From Amphritea balenae (lineage in GTDB: Bacteria > Pseudomonadota > Gammaproteobacteria > Pseudomonadales > Balneatricaceae): DNA of 64,000 nucleotides. Shown here in pieces: positions 1-8,542 of the stretch. The DNA is taken from NCBI RefSeq assembly GCF_003858655.1, contig NZ_RQXV01000005.1, forward strand, positions 286,954 through 350,953. Direction: 5' to 3'. The stretch's first letter is position 1. Each line of letters starts with the position of its first letter. Under the pieces are notes generated by a model. It worked only from the letters and a program-made list of their open reading frames with translations. It had not been told where the DNA came from and did not search any database. Position numbers and translations under genes: made by a program.

Positions 1-1041
1 ACCGACCAGATAACCCAAGCGTAATCCCGGTGCCAGCGTCTTAGACAAACTGCCGATATAAAGCACCCGATCATTTTTATCCAGACTTTTGAGGGCCGGG
101 ATAGGATTGGATTTAAAGTTAGTTTCACTCTCGTAATCGTCTTCGATGATCAGAAAGTCATCTTCATTAGCGCGACGTAGCAATTCATATCGTCGCTCTA
201 TCGGCATAGTCACCGTTGTCGGACACTGATGGCTCGGCGTGGTATACACAATATCGCAATCACTTAATCGCTCATCCACCAGCATACCATCCTGATCGAC
301 AGGAATCGGCTTAATCTGAGAAGGGTTCAGGCTGGCAATATTGCGAATATCAACATAGCCCGGATCTTCCAGGCCAATAGTGCTCTGCTTATCTAACAGT
401 AACTTAGCAATAGTGTAGAGGGATTGTTGCGCGCCGACGGTGACCAGAATCTGATCGGCCGATGCCCACACGCCCCGACGGGGCAACAGGCGGGTACGGA
501 TCTGTTCTACCAGTAGCGGATCATCGTTATCTACCCGATCGGCAGCCCAGTCGCTAATCGCCGGACCACTAACCGCATCCCGACAACATTCACGCCAGTT
601 AACGGTAGGAAACAGCGATGCATCAAACTGACCATAAATAAACGGATAATCGTATTTCTGCCAATCCCGGGGTTTAACTATATTGGTTTGCTGGCTGGGC
701 CGCAGCTTGAATCGCAGGTCCCAGTCAGGTGGACAGTTATCATCCAGTTCACCATCAGCACCGGCAGGGACTTCAGCTTTCACCTGACCATTAAGAATAT
801 CAGGATTGACGTAATAGCCGCTTCGTTCACGGGCAATCAGATAGCCATCATCAAGCAGATGTTCATAGGCCAATACCACGGTATTTCGTGCTACGTTCAA
901 CTGTTGCGCCAGTTTACGGCTAGAAGGTAGCGGGCTATCCAGGGGGATATTACCGTTCAGTATTGCGCTCGCAATCTGTTCGCGCAGCTGTTGCTGCAGA
1001 CTACCGCCCTGCCCCGGCGTCAAATGGAAAAGCTGAAACAT
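1..1041 (-). CDS. MocR/TauR-like GntR-aminotransferase regulator (C-terminus cut by window edge)
   Basis: Transcription regulator of the MocR group: an N-terminal GntR winged helix (about residues 10-75) fused to a class-I aminotransferase-like domain. The ATG is at 1041 (protein begins MFQLFHLTPGQ), and the frame stays open to base 1, so the C-terminus is missing. The PLP-lysine motif GSLSKTLAPG is present, as is the EDDYESE segment. It is closely similar along its length to the complete regulator at 22766-24229, so the two are paralogues. It lies downstream of tpa on the same strand. TauR regulators of this family are known to control taurine aminotransferase genes, which makes a TauR role likely here. 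Family assignment is secure; the ligand and target are inferred. Confidence 0.9.
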   Translation of the reverse strand, partial: MFQLFHLTPGQGGSLQQQLREQIASAILNGNIPLDSPLPSSRKLAQQLNVARNTVVLAYEHLLDDGYLIARERSGYYVNPDILNGQVKAEVPAGADGELDDNCPPDWDLRFKLRPSQQTNIVKPRDWQKYDYPFIYGQFDASLFPTVNWRECCRDAVSGPAISDWAADRVDNDDPLLVEQIRTRLLPRRGVWASADQILVTVGAQQSLYTIAKLLLDKQSTIGLEDPGYVDIRNIASLNPSQIKPIPVDQDGMLVDERLSDCDIVYTTPSHQCPTTVTMPIERRYELLRRANEDDFLIIEDDYESETNFKSNPIPALKSLDKNDRVLYIGSLSKTLAPGLRLGYLVG

Positions 1042-1102
1042 GGACTTAGCCTTTTATCAGGTGCACATTCCTTAACCAGCTATATACTCAGGTAGTACGG
1101 CT

Positions 1103-1138
1103 CATCCGATCAGCGAGTGCCAGACATCCGATCAGTGA
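1103..1138. promoter_or_regulatory. direct repeat upstream of the MocR gene (possible operator)
   Basis: Two copies of CATCCGATCAG followed by YGA start at 1103 and 1125. They are 22 bp apart, about two helical turns, and lie 60-100 bp upstream of the regulator's ATG. MocR proteins commonly bind direct repeats, so this may be an autoregulatory site. No binding evidence exists here. Confidence 0.35.
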
Positions 1139-1322
1139 TAAATTTCCAGAGCAGCGGGTCTTTGTGCTTTTTATTATAGTTAATCATCACCGTTTGCCAG
1201 TGATGCTTTTCCGTATCTTATTGTTTTTATTAAGCAGGCTGTAAATAAGATATTGATACGCCCGTTAACAACAAGGTTTCATATATATAGAAAACTCAGA
1301 TCTTTAACCAGATATTTAACTG

Positions 1323-1602
1323 GGGAAGGTGCGAAAAAGTCCATTATATTCTCTGCGGGCTATAAAACGGCCAGATGCGCGAAAGACAGTGCAGCGAAAT
1401 GTATGGACCTTTTCAAACTGTCTGACAGTGCACATGGCCGTTATAGAGCCCGCCCCTCTCTTTTTTAAAAGAAGGGGCTTTCAGAGAGGGCAAATCCCGG
1501 CGTTAACAATTTTCGACGTACCACCAGTATGCCTGTAATTGTTGCCTTGACCTTCACCCTCTCTGTAAGCCAGAGGCGTAAGAGACTAATTCGCACCTTC
1601 CC
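1323..1602. mobile_element. IS5-type MITE or solo-end remnant (about 280 bp)
   Basis: A perfect 13-bp inverted repeat, GGGAAGGTGCGAA (1323-1335) and its complement (1590-1602), bounds a 280-bp segment with no transposase. The sequence GGAAGGTGCGAA is, from memory, the terminal sequence of IS5-family elements. Inside, 1356-1374 and 1435-1453 form a long imperfect hairpin. The flanking 4-mers (CTGG/CTAA) are not a clean target duplication, so the insertion is old or the ends have drifted. Confidence 0.55.
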
Positions 1603-1618
1603 TAACAATATGACAAAT

Positions 1619-1703
1619 AAATCCGGACTGGTCTGACCAGTGCCGGATTTATAAGAACCGGGACTACTACCTTCCCAGTGGAGGAGGAAGGCAATAGTCC
1701 CGG
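1619..1703 (-). terminator. tandem hairpins downstream of tpa
   Basis: Two strong hairpins lie just beyond the tpa stop. In 1658-1703, the arms CCGGGACTA/TAGTCCCGG enclose CCTTCC/GGAAGG. In 1619-1650, AAATCCGG plus CTGGTC pairs with GACCAG plus CCGGATTT. On the minus strand the second is followed by an A/T-rich stretch (ATTTATTTG), so it can act as a terminator for tpa. Confidence 0.6.
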
Positions 1704-1733
1704 AGACGGACAAGGTAAAGCGTTGAAAAAGTC

Positions 1734-3125
1734 TTAGCTATTCGGTGCAACGTCCGCCAGTGCATTATCCAGAGCATCAACAATCTTATCGATATCCGCA
1801 CGGGTAGCGATCAGTGCAGGACTCAGACACATAGTGTTGTTGAACTCTTTGAAAGAGCGGTTAGTACGGCCAACAATAACGCCATTAGCCATACAGTGAG
1901 CACCGATCTGTACTGATACAGACTCATCAACAGGCTCTTTAGTTACGCGGTCTTTAACCAGCTCAAAGCCGGCAAACAGACCTTTACCACGTACATCACC
2001 GATAACGTCATATTTTTCCATCAGCTGATTAAGGCGACCGCGCAGGTATTCACCTTGCTCAACCACGTTATCCAGCAGATTCTCATCTTCAATGATCTGC
2101 ATGTTAACCAGTGCCGCAGCAGGGCCCGCAGTACAACCACCAAAAGTAGAGATGTCACGGAAATAATCCATGCGCCCATCTTCCGGCTCTTTAAACAGAT
2201 CGAATACCGCTTCAGTGGTTACTGTACAAGAGATAGCCGCATAACCTGAAGCAACACCTTTAGCCATAGTTACCATATCTGGCTTGATGCCGTAGTGCTG
2301 GTAGCCAAACCACTTACCGGTGCGTCCCAGACCACAGACCACTTCATCGATGTGCAGCAGAACGTTGTACTTCTTGCAGATTTCCTGAACACGATCCCAG
2401 TAACCCTGAGGCGGCTCAATTACACCACCACCGGCAGTGATCGGCTCCAGACACAAGCAACCAACCGTATCAGGACCTTCAGCCAGAATTACTTTTTCGA
2501 TCTGATCGGCAGCCCATACACCGTAGTTTTCCAGATCAGCACCTTCCTGCGCGCGGTATTCGCAGCAGTGTGGTACTTCAACGAAACCAGGCGTAAAAGG
2601 ACCATACTGATTCTTACGCTCAAACTGGCCGGTCGCACTTAGTGCAGTAATCGTAGTACCGTGGTAATCACGCTCACGGAACAAGACTTTATGTTTCTTA
2701 CCGCCGTAATTCTTCTCAGCGATCTGGCGTACCATTTTGAACACTTTCTCGTTCGCTTCAGAACCTGAGTTAGAGTAGTAAACACGGCTCATACCCGGCA
2801 TTTTCTCAATCAGCTTTTCAGCAAACTGTGCCGCTGGAACGTTACCTGCAGTCTGTGCAAAGTAGTTCAGGGTTACCAACTGATCACGAACGGCATCAGC
2901 TATTTCGGTACGGCCATAGCCAACGTTTACTGTCCATACTGCACCAGATACAGCATCCAGGTATTCGTTGCCTTTGGCATCCCATACCCGCATGCCTTCA
3001 CCCTTAACGATAACCATAGGATCAGTTTCTTCATATGGTTTGTGCTGCGAAAGGTGATGCCATACGTGTTTACGGTCATTACCTACAACTTCTTTCGCAT
3101 CGAATTCGTTAGAACTATAAGTCAT
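1734..3125 (-). CDS. tpa: taurine:pyruvate aminotransferase
   Basis: Class-III PLP aminotransferase (463 aa) that transfers the taurine amino group to pyruvate, giving sulfoacetaldehyde and alanine. The N-terminal half follows the known Tpa pattern closely: KHVWHHLSQHK, GEGMRVWDAKG, LDAVSG-VWTVNVGYGR, MSRVYYSNSGSEANEK and YHGTTI. Asp260 (HIDEVVCGLGRTG) and Lys289 (TMAKGVASGY) are the PLP contacts, and the C-terminal FKEFNNT motif is present. I chose the ATG at 3125 because GGAGG sits 8 nt upstream; an upstream ATG at 3221 lacks a ribosome site and would add 32 unrelated residues. A TauR-like regulator follows it. In related marine bacteria Tpa feeds taurine-nitrogen assimilation. No xsc gene is present here, so the fate of sulfoacetaldehyde is not visible. 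Confidence 0.9.
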   Translation of the reverse strand: MTYSSNEFDAKEVVGNDRKHVWHHLSQHKPYEETDPMVIVKGEGMRVWDAKGNEYLDAVSGAVWTVNVGYGRTEIADAVRDQLVTLNYFAQTAGNVPAAQFAEKLIEKMPGMSRVYYSNSGSEANEKVFKMVRQIAEKNYGGKKHKVLFRERDYHGTTITALSATGQFERKNQYGPFTPGFVEVPHCCEYRAQEGADLENYGVWAADQIEKVILAEGPDTVGCLCLEPITAGGGVIEPPQGYWDRVQEICKKYNVLLHIDEVVCGLGRTGKWFGYQHYGIKPDMVTMAKGVASGYAAISCTVTTEAVFDLFKEPEDGRMDYFRDISTFGGCTAGPAAALVNMQIIEDENLLDNVVEQGEYLRGRLNQLMEKYDVIGDVRGKGLFAGFELVKDRVTKEPVDESVSVQIGAHCMANGVIVGRTNRSFKEFNNTMCLSPALIATRADIDKIVDALDNALADVAPNS

Positions 3126-3315
3126 ACAAGCCTCCACTGAGGGTATTGTTATTGTTATCGAGCCTGAAACGCTGTAGCTGAAACACTGCACCAGACTCTT
3201 TAATTCAGAGGCGGGAGTCACACTCCCATTCCTATCATTCGGCTATCGGTAAGGCTGAATTGGTTGCGCCCTACTTCGTATCCATGACCTATAAGCTACT
3301 TGGCTTCAGCAAAAA

Positions 3316-3424
3316 CCAGTTAGAACCAGATAACTGCCAGATATGATGCCAGCCGTAATTCGGGTCCTGCTCCTCCGACTGGACTCACAAGTTGACAATA
3401 TCTGGCCCTTAAAGGAGATCTGGA
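3316..3424. promoter_or_regulatory. phased CCAG/CTGG motifs between tpa and thiS
   Basis: CCAG occurs at 3316, 3326, 3337 and 3349 (spacing 10, 11 and 12 bp). On the minus strand these include TATCTGG direct repeats upstream of tpa. ATCTGG also occurs at 3400 and 3418 on the plus strand. A helically phased set is what a MocR/TauR operator could look like. No experiment supports this; the assignment is by position only. Confidence 0.3.
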
Positions 3425-3490
3425 TATTTCCCAGTATGAATAGAACAAACAATAAAAAGAGACCTTGTGCAGGTCTGACTATGAGGTTCT

Positions 3491-3697
3491 ATGATGATTC
3501 GACTCACCGTTAATGGCGAAAAATTACAGCAGGTCACCGCCCGCAATTTACAAGAATTGATTGAGACGCTGCGCCTGACCGAAAAACGTATCGCTGTTGA
3601 AGTTAATCAGGAAATAATTCCCCGTAGCGAACATCAATCAACCCGCCTGAGAGAGGGTGACCGGGTTGAGATAGTTCGTGCAGTTGGCGGCGGTTAA
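3491..3697 (+). CDS. thiS: sulfur carrier protein ThiS
   Basis: A 68-aa ubiquitin-like sulfur carrier for thiazole synthesis. The C-terminus ends in GGG, giving the Gly-Gly tail that is adenylated and thiocarboxylated, and the body reads RLTVNGEKL...RVEIVRAV as in other ThiS proteins. The start is ATG at 3491 or the adjacent ATG at 3494. The gene precedes thiG by 47 bp on the same strand, so the two are almost certainly co-transcribed. I found no TPP riboswitch ahead of it. Confidence 0.93.
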   Translation: MMIRLTVNGEKLQQVTARNLQELIETLRLTEKRIAVEVNQEIIPRSEHQSTRLREGDRVEIVRAVGGG

Positions 3698-3744
3698 GCG
3701 TCCTCTGCTCACCCCATCATATTCAGTCTGTGCAGGAGTATTGT

Positions 3745-4542
3745 ATGACCCAGGATTTACAGCTTAATGATCAACTGATCATTGGTGAACGCAGCTTCAG
3801 TTCGCGCCTGATGGTAGGCACCGGTAAATATAAAGATATGCAGGAAACCGGGGCGGCTATCCGCGCCAGTGGCGCCGAAATAGTGACCGTAGCACTGCGT
3901 CGAACGAATATCGGCCAGAATCCAGATCAGCCCAACCTGCTGGATGTGGTGTCCCCTGATGAATACTGTATTTTGCCTAATACTGCGTTCTGCTATACCG
4001 CAGAAGAAGCGGTACGTACCTGTCGTCTGGCACGGGAGCTACTCAACGGGCATGATCTGGTTAAATTGGAAGTTCTGGGGGACGACAAAACACTCTACCC
4101 CAATGTAACTGAAACCCTGGCTGCAGCTGAAACCCTGATTAACGACGGTTTCAAAGTGATGGTTTATACCAGCGATGATCCTCTGATCTGTAAACGACTT
4201 GAAGAGATGGGTTGTGTAGCGGTCATGCCGCTGGGCGCACCTATAGGTTCCGGTCTGGGCCTGCAAAACCTCAATAACATCCGGCTAATTCTGGAAAACG
4301 CCAATGTCCCTATCATCGTAGATGCCGGTGTTGGCACACCTTCCGATGCTGCGGTTGCAATGGAACTCGGCTGTGAAGGCGTACTGATGAACAGCGCCAT
4401 TGCCCACGCCCGCAGCCCGGTACTCATGGCCCAGGCGATGCGTAAAGCGGTTGAGTGTGGTCGCGAAGGCTACCTGGCAGGTCGAATGCCAAAGAAAATG
4501 TATGCCAGCGCCTCTTCACCGATTGATGGCACTATTAGTTAA
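3745..4542 (+). CDS. thiG: thiazole synthase
   Basis: ThiG (265 aa) forms the thiazole phosphate of thiamin from 1-deoxy-D-xylulose 5-phosphate, ThiS-thiocarboxylate and dehydroglycine. Recognisable segments are [10 protein letters not shown] near the N-terminus, the Schiff-base lysine in VKLEVLGD (Lys107), [10 protein letters not shown] for phosphate binding, and the C-terminal [11 protein letters not shown]. The ATG at 3745 is chosen because AGGAG lies 7 nt upstream; a GTG at 3730 would swallow that ribosome site. It forms an operon with thiS. No thiH, thiO or thiE lies next to it; thiC and thiI are elsewhere in this window. Confidence 0.95.
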   Translation: MTQDLQLNDQLIIGERSFSSRLMVGTGKYKDMQETGAAIRASGAEIVTVALRRTNIGQNPDQPNLLDVVSPDEYCILPNTAFCYTAEEAVRTCRLARELLNGHDLVKLEVLGDDKTLYPNVTETLAAAETLINDGFKVMVYTSDDPLICKRLEEMGCVAVMPLGAPIGSGLGLQNLNNIRLILENANVPIIVDAGVGTPSDAAVAMELGCEGVLMNSAIAHARSPVLMAQAMRKAVECGREGYLAGRMPKKMYASASSPIDGTIS

Positions 4543-4569
4543 AGATTCAAACTAGTTAAAGATTCAAAC
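4536..4569 (+). repeat. 17-bp perfect tandem duplication spanning the thiG stop
   Basis: TAGTTAAAGATTCAAAC occurs twice back to back (4536-4552 and 4553-4569). The first copy contains the thiG stop codon, so the second lies entirely in the 3' untranslated region and leaves the protein unchanged. Confidence 0.9.
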
Positions 4570-4571
4570 AT

Positions 4572-4604
4572 GCCGGATTATATTTTACACAGATATAATC
4601 CGGC
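4572..4604 (+). terminator. thiSG terminator-like hairpin
   Basis: A perfect 12-bp stem (GCCGGATTATAT paired with ATATAATCCGGC, 9-nt loop) lies 30 bp after thiG. There is no T-run after it, so it may stabilise or process the mRNA rather than terminate intrinsically. Confidence 0.55.
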
Positions 4605-4798
4605 CCTAACCTAAACGACAAAAAACTCTGCTAAAACAACGTGCTACAACCCTGCAGCCAATAACGCGCTGTTTGTTTTAATTGACACTCCTGCCTGCCT
4701 ACCATTTTGAGTATCTACAGACTATTCTTGTTTGAAAACCCCATGATAGTATCCGCCAAATTTGTTTAATGTATTTACTCATTTCGCGAAGCCATTAA

Positions 4799-7315
4799 AT
4801 GCCCCAGCTTGCTGATATCAAACACGACCTTTCTGTACATCAGATTACTCAGACTGATCTGATCTTTTGTGCTGCCCATAATACGGCAGCCGATGCGATA
4901 CAACTGATGTCAGAACACCGGATAGGCAGCATTATCATCTGTACTGATAACCGACCGGTTGGCATTATTACCCGCGGAGACATGATTGATCTGGTGCAGC
5001 AAGGTGGTGATATTCACAGCACCAGGGTCGACCAGTTTATGTCCAGCCCGGTTATTACCGTTGCCAGTGATGAGTCGGTAGACCGGGCATCGGAGCAACT
5101 ACAGAGCCATAATTTACGGCATCTGGTTGTGGTGAATCAGCACGGCGCTCTGTTTGGTATTTTATCGGAAACCGATGTGGTCAACAGTCAGGGAATTGAA
5201 CACGACCTGTTCCTCCGTTCAGTCAGCGATATTGCCAATAAAAATCCCCTGCGCCTGCCTTTAAATCTGACGCTTCAGCAAGCTATTCAGGAACTGCAGA
5301 ATGCGAAGCAAACTGCATTACTGGTTACCCGGGAACAACAGGTTTTCGGTATTCTGACCGCTAAAGATGTTATCGACATGCTGGCTAAAGGCCTGATGAA
5401 TACCCAACTAGGGGACTGTTGTGCTGACGACCTGATATCAGTCGAACAGGATCAGAGCCTGTACAACGTGCGTAAGATTTTTCGTCAGCATGGTTTTCAG
5501 CACCTGGCAGTGAAAGATAGTCAGGGCCAGATTTCCGGCCTTATCTCTTATCACGATATCCTGCAAAGCGCTGAATTGGATTATGTTCATCGACTACGCA
5601 GTCTTCTGAATGAGCGGGATCAGGCACTTGAAAAGTCCACCTATAATCTGAAACTGGCAGACCGCGTCATTGATGCTTCAATGGAAGCTATTCTGATTAC
5701 CGATAATAAGGCGCTTATCCAGCGGGTTAATCCAGCCTTTACAGAAATAACCGGTTATCAGGCAGACGAAGTGGTCGGCAAGAAACCCAGCATTCTGAGT
5801 TCCGGCCGGCACCATGCCGACTTTTACACCGAGATGTGGGCCAGTCTCGAGCATAACGACCAATGGCAGGGCGAGATCTGGAATCAGCGAAAAGATGGCA
5901 CTATTTATCCTGAATGGCTCAGTATTACCGCGATAAAAGATGATAACGGCGTTATCAGCCAATATGCCGCGATCTTTTCTGATCTGACGGAGATTAAAAA
6001 ATCAGAAGCACGGATTAAACGGCTGGCATACTTTGATGAGCTCACCCGTTTACCCAATAGAAAACTGTTTAATGACCGCCTTCAGCTGGCGCTGGGTTAT
6101 GCCAAAGAGCATCAGCATCGTGTTGCATCGGTTTATGTCGACCTGGACTTTTTTCAGCGCATTAATGATCTTTACGGCCACGAAGTTGGTGATCTGGTGC
6201 TGCAGGAAGCCGGGCGGCGTATCGAGAACCTGCTTGAGGACGGGGATACCGTCGCACGATTCGGTGGTGATGAATTTAATCTTATCCTGACCGATGTTGA
6301 TGATTACCAAAGTTTAACCGGCTTTCTTAACCAGCTAATCCACGCCATTAATCAACCGATACTGATTCAGAACCATAAGATTGAAACCACCGTTAGCATC
6401 GGTGTCAGTTTCTATCCCGATGATGCTGATAATGCAGAAAATCTATTGCGATGTGCCGACGCAGCTGTGCATCAGGCAAAAGATATCGGCCGTAATAGCT
6501 TTCGTTTTTTCTCATCGGAGCAGCATCAGCAGATTCACTCACGCTATCAGCTGGGTAACGATCTGCTACAGGCACTCACCGAAGATCAGTTTGAGCTCTA
6601 TTACCAGCCCAAGGTCTGCGCCCAAACTAAATGTCCCGTTGGTGCAGAGGCTCTGCTGCGCTGGAAACACCCAAGCTTAGGCTTTGTTTCTCCCGATCAG
6701 TTTATTCCGCTCGCCGAAGATATTGGCCTGATTGATAAAATTGGTAACTATGTGCTCTGTGAGGCCGCCAAACAAGGCGCCCAATGGGCTAACGAAGGCA
6801 TTGAAGTCCCTCTGGCTATTAATGTCTCGGCCAAGCAGATGCTGGATCCGAACCTTGCCAAGCGGATCATCAATGAGTTGGAATATGAGAAGCTCCCGCC
6901 CCATCTTTTTTCTATAGAACTGACCGAAACCAGTTTCCTGCATTGCCTTGAAGAGACGCAGATTACGATAAAAGAGCTACGTAGCACCGGGATTCAGGTG
7001 GCTATCGATGATTTTGGTACCGGCTATTCCAGCCTGAGCTATATCAGGAACATGGCCCTTGATGTATTGAAAATTGATCGCAGCTTCCTGATCAATATTG
7101 AGCAATCCGATATCGATCGCACTATTGTCTCCTCGATAATCGATATGAGTCAGGCGATGGGATTAAAAGTGGTCGCTGAGGGAATTGAGACAGACGCCCA
7201 GTTTCGGCGCCTGCAACAGCTAAATTGTGATCAGATACAGGGCTACCTGTTTGCCCGTCCCATGCCAGCACTGGAATTTATCGACTGGTATAAGCGCCAG
7301 CAAAGCCTCACTTAG
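4799..7315 (+). CDS. CBS-PAS-GGDEF-EAL cyclic-di-GMP signalling protein
   Basis: An 838-aa cytosolic protein with no membrane segment. Four CBS-type modules occupy about residues 15-275, a PAS domain follows (about 285-405, with NPAFTEITGYQADEVVGK), then GGDEF (about 415-575) and EAL (about 590-835). The cyclase motif GGDEF is intact at residues 489-493. The EAL motif is intact from residue 617 (AEALLRWKHP), and DDFGTGYSS with DVLKIDRSFL supports phosphodiesterase activity. It can therefore in principle both make and degrade c-di-GMP. CBS modules usually bind adenine nucleotides, so energy or nucleotide state may be the input (inference). It is a single gene, and its stop codon sits inside the inverted-repeat end of the element at 7312-7471. 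Confidence 0.93.
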   Translation: MPQLADIKHDLSVHQITQTDLIFCAAHNTAADAIQLMSEHRIGSIIICTDNRPVGIITRGDMIDLVQQGGDIHSTRVDQFMSSPVITVASDESVDRASEQLQSHNLRHLVVVNQHGALFGILSETDVVNSQGIEHDLFLRSVSDIANKNPLRLPLNLTLQQAIQELQNAKQTALLVTREQQVFGILTAKDVIDMLAKGLMNTQLGDCCADDLISVEQDQSLYNVRKIFRQHGFQHLAVKDSQGQISGLISYHDILQSAELDYVHRLRSLLNERDQALEKSTYNLKLADRVIDASMEAILITDNKALIQRVNPAFTEITGYQADEVVGKKPSILSSGRHHADFYTEMWASLEHNDQWQGEIWNQRKDGTIYPEWLSITAIKDDNGVISQYAAIFSDLTEIKKSEARIKRLAYFDELTRLPNRKLFNDRLQLALGYAKEHQHRVASVYVDLDFFQRINDLYGHEVGDLVLQEAGRRIENLLEDGDTVARFGGDEFNLILTDVDDYQSLTGFLNQLIHAINQPILIQNHKIETTVSIGVSFYPDDADNAENLLRCADAAVHQAKDIGRNSFRFFSSEQHQQIHSRYQLGNDLLQALTEDQFELYYQPKVCAQTKCPVGAEALLRWKHPSLGFVSPDQFIPLAEDIGLIDKIGNYVLCEAAKQGAQWANEGIEVPLAINVSAKQMLDPNLAKRIINELEYEKLPPHLFSIELTETSFLHCLEETQITIKELRSTGIQVAIDDFGTGYSSLSYIRNMALDVLKIDRSFLINIEQSDIDRTIVSSIIDMSQAMGLKVVAEGIETDAQFRRLQQLNCDQIQGYLFARPMPALEFIDWYKRQQSLT

Positions 7316-7471
7316 GATGTGTGAAAACTACTGCGCTTGCCTGAGCCACGTTAAAAATAGCCTCAAATTGCTCATTTACACATCGAAACTCTACAAGGGG
7401 ACAGTGACTCCGCTTTTTCGGCTACTTTTGCCTAGCTCAGCCTTCGCTCATAACGTTTTTACACAGCCTAA
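7312..7471. mobile_element. 160-bp MITE-like hairpin repeat element
   Basis: The ends form a 17-bp imperfect inverted repeat: TTAGGATGTGTGAAAAC at 7312-7328 matches the complement of 7455-7471 at 15 of 17 positions. Inside, a CTGAGC...TAGCC arm pairs with GGCTA...GCTCAG, so the whole element can fold into a long hairpin. It exactly fills the space between the stop codons of the c-di-GMP gene and the convergent rarD gene. It has no coding capacity. It may double as a bidirectional terminator. Confidence 0.6.
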
Positions 7472-7472
7472 C

Positions 7473-8411
7473 TTAAGCGGGTACCAGGCGCTTCGCTTTT
7501 TTGTTCCGACGCAGACTTCTGCTACGGCGCAGGCTATCCAGGGCAAACAGGATAAAGCCGAACCAAACCAGGCTAAAGGTTATCAACCGATCGCTATCCA
7601 CCGCCTCTTTAAAGACGAATACAGCCAGTAAGAAATATAGTGTTGGTTCCAGGTATTGTAAGATCGCAATACTAGACAAATTCTTCATCCGTTTTACGCC
7701 AAAAGCAAACAAGCCCAGCGGTATTATTGTCACAGGCGCCGTCAGCATCAGTAGTATTCTGATATCCCCTTCATTCGCGTCATAACTGGTGCCACCTGAC
7801 ATGCCAATCAGGTAAAACAGTGCAAAGGGAACCATCAGGATCGCTTCTGCCGTCAGCCCGTTCAGAGTATCAATTTTGACTTGTTTCTTAATCAGACCAT
7901 AGCTGCCAAATGCCACGGCAATACCTACGGTAAGCCAGGGGAAAGACTCAAGACTGAGGCAGGCATAACCGAAGCCCATCAAACAAAAAACCAGCGCCAT
8001 AAACTGCAAAGGTGACAGCTTCTCTTTCAGGTAGAAAACACCGATCAGAATACTGACCAGGGGGGTCAGAAAATACGCCAGACTGACCATCAATACCTGT
8101 CCATGGGTGACCCCCCAGGTGTTCAGATACCAACTAACTGAAATACAGGCGGTAGAGAGAAACAGCCAGAAAAATGTTTTCGGCTCCATTAATAACTTAA
8201 ACACCTTCACAGGTGTCACCGTTATCCACAACAGTATGGCCATCAGTGGTACCGACCAGAGTACTCTGAAAGCAAATATCTCCATCGCCTCAACACCTTT
8301 AAGGTGTTGATAAAAAAGAGGGACCAGGCCCCAGATGATATAGGCGGATGTAGTCCAGAACAGACCGTTCTGATCATTATCTTGCTGCATACTGAATAAA
8401 CCGCCACTCAT
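7473..8411 (-). CDS. rarD: RarD-type EamA drug/metabolite transporter
   Basis: A 312-aa inner-membrane protein with about ten predicted membrane segments in two EamA halves. Segments such as AYIIWGLVPLFYQHLKGV near the N-terminus and the C-terminal LQYLEPTLYFLLAVFVFKE match the RarD branch. The family name comes from chloramphenicol-related observations, but the substrate is not established. The tail is basic (RRSRSLRRNKKAKR). Neither ATG (8411 or 8390) has a convincing ribosome site; the longer form is given. It ends against the repeat element at 7312-7471. Confidence 0.88.
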   Translation of the reverse strand: MSGGLFSMQQDNDQNGLFWTTSAYIIWGLVPLFYQHLKGVEAMEIFAFRVLWSVPLMAILLWITVTPVKVFKLLMEPKTFFWLFLSTACISVSWYLNTWGVTHGQVLMVSLAYFLTPLVSILIGVFYLKEKLSPLQFMALVFCLMGFGYACLSLESFPWLTVGIAVAFGSYGLIKKQVKIDTLNGLTAEAILMVPFALFYLIGMSGGTSYDANEGDIRILLMLTAPVTIIPLGLFAFGVKRMKNLSSIAILQYLEPTLYFLLAVFVFKEAVDSDRLITFSLVWFGFILFALDSLRRSRSLRRNKKAKRLVPA

Positions 8412-8542
8412 ACTAAAGTTTAAAAGAGAACGGCATTATCCGAGTAATTCAGGCAGGGTCAATTCAAGAATTACTTGTTACTCATAAAAGCGGCTTATAT
8501 CCCTCTATCAGGGTATCAATTAACTGCTTTATACGAGGGCTG

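Noticed and set aside
1465..1713. 82-codon minus-strand frame between tpa and the MocR gene
   Set aside because: It crosses both terminator hairpins and the end of the IS5-type element and has no ribosome site; it resembles no protein family.
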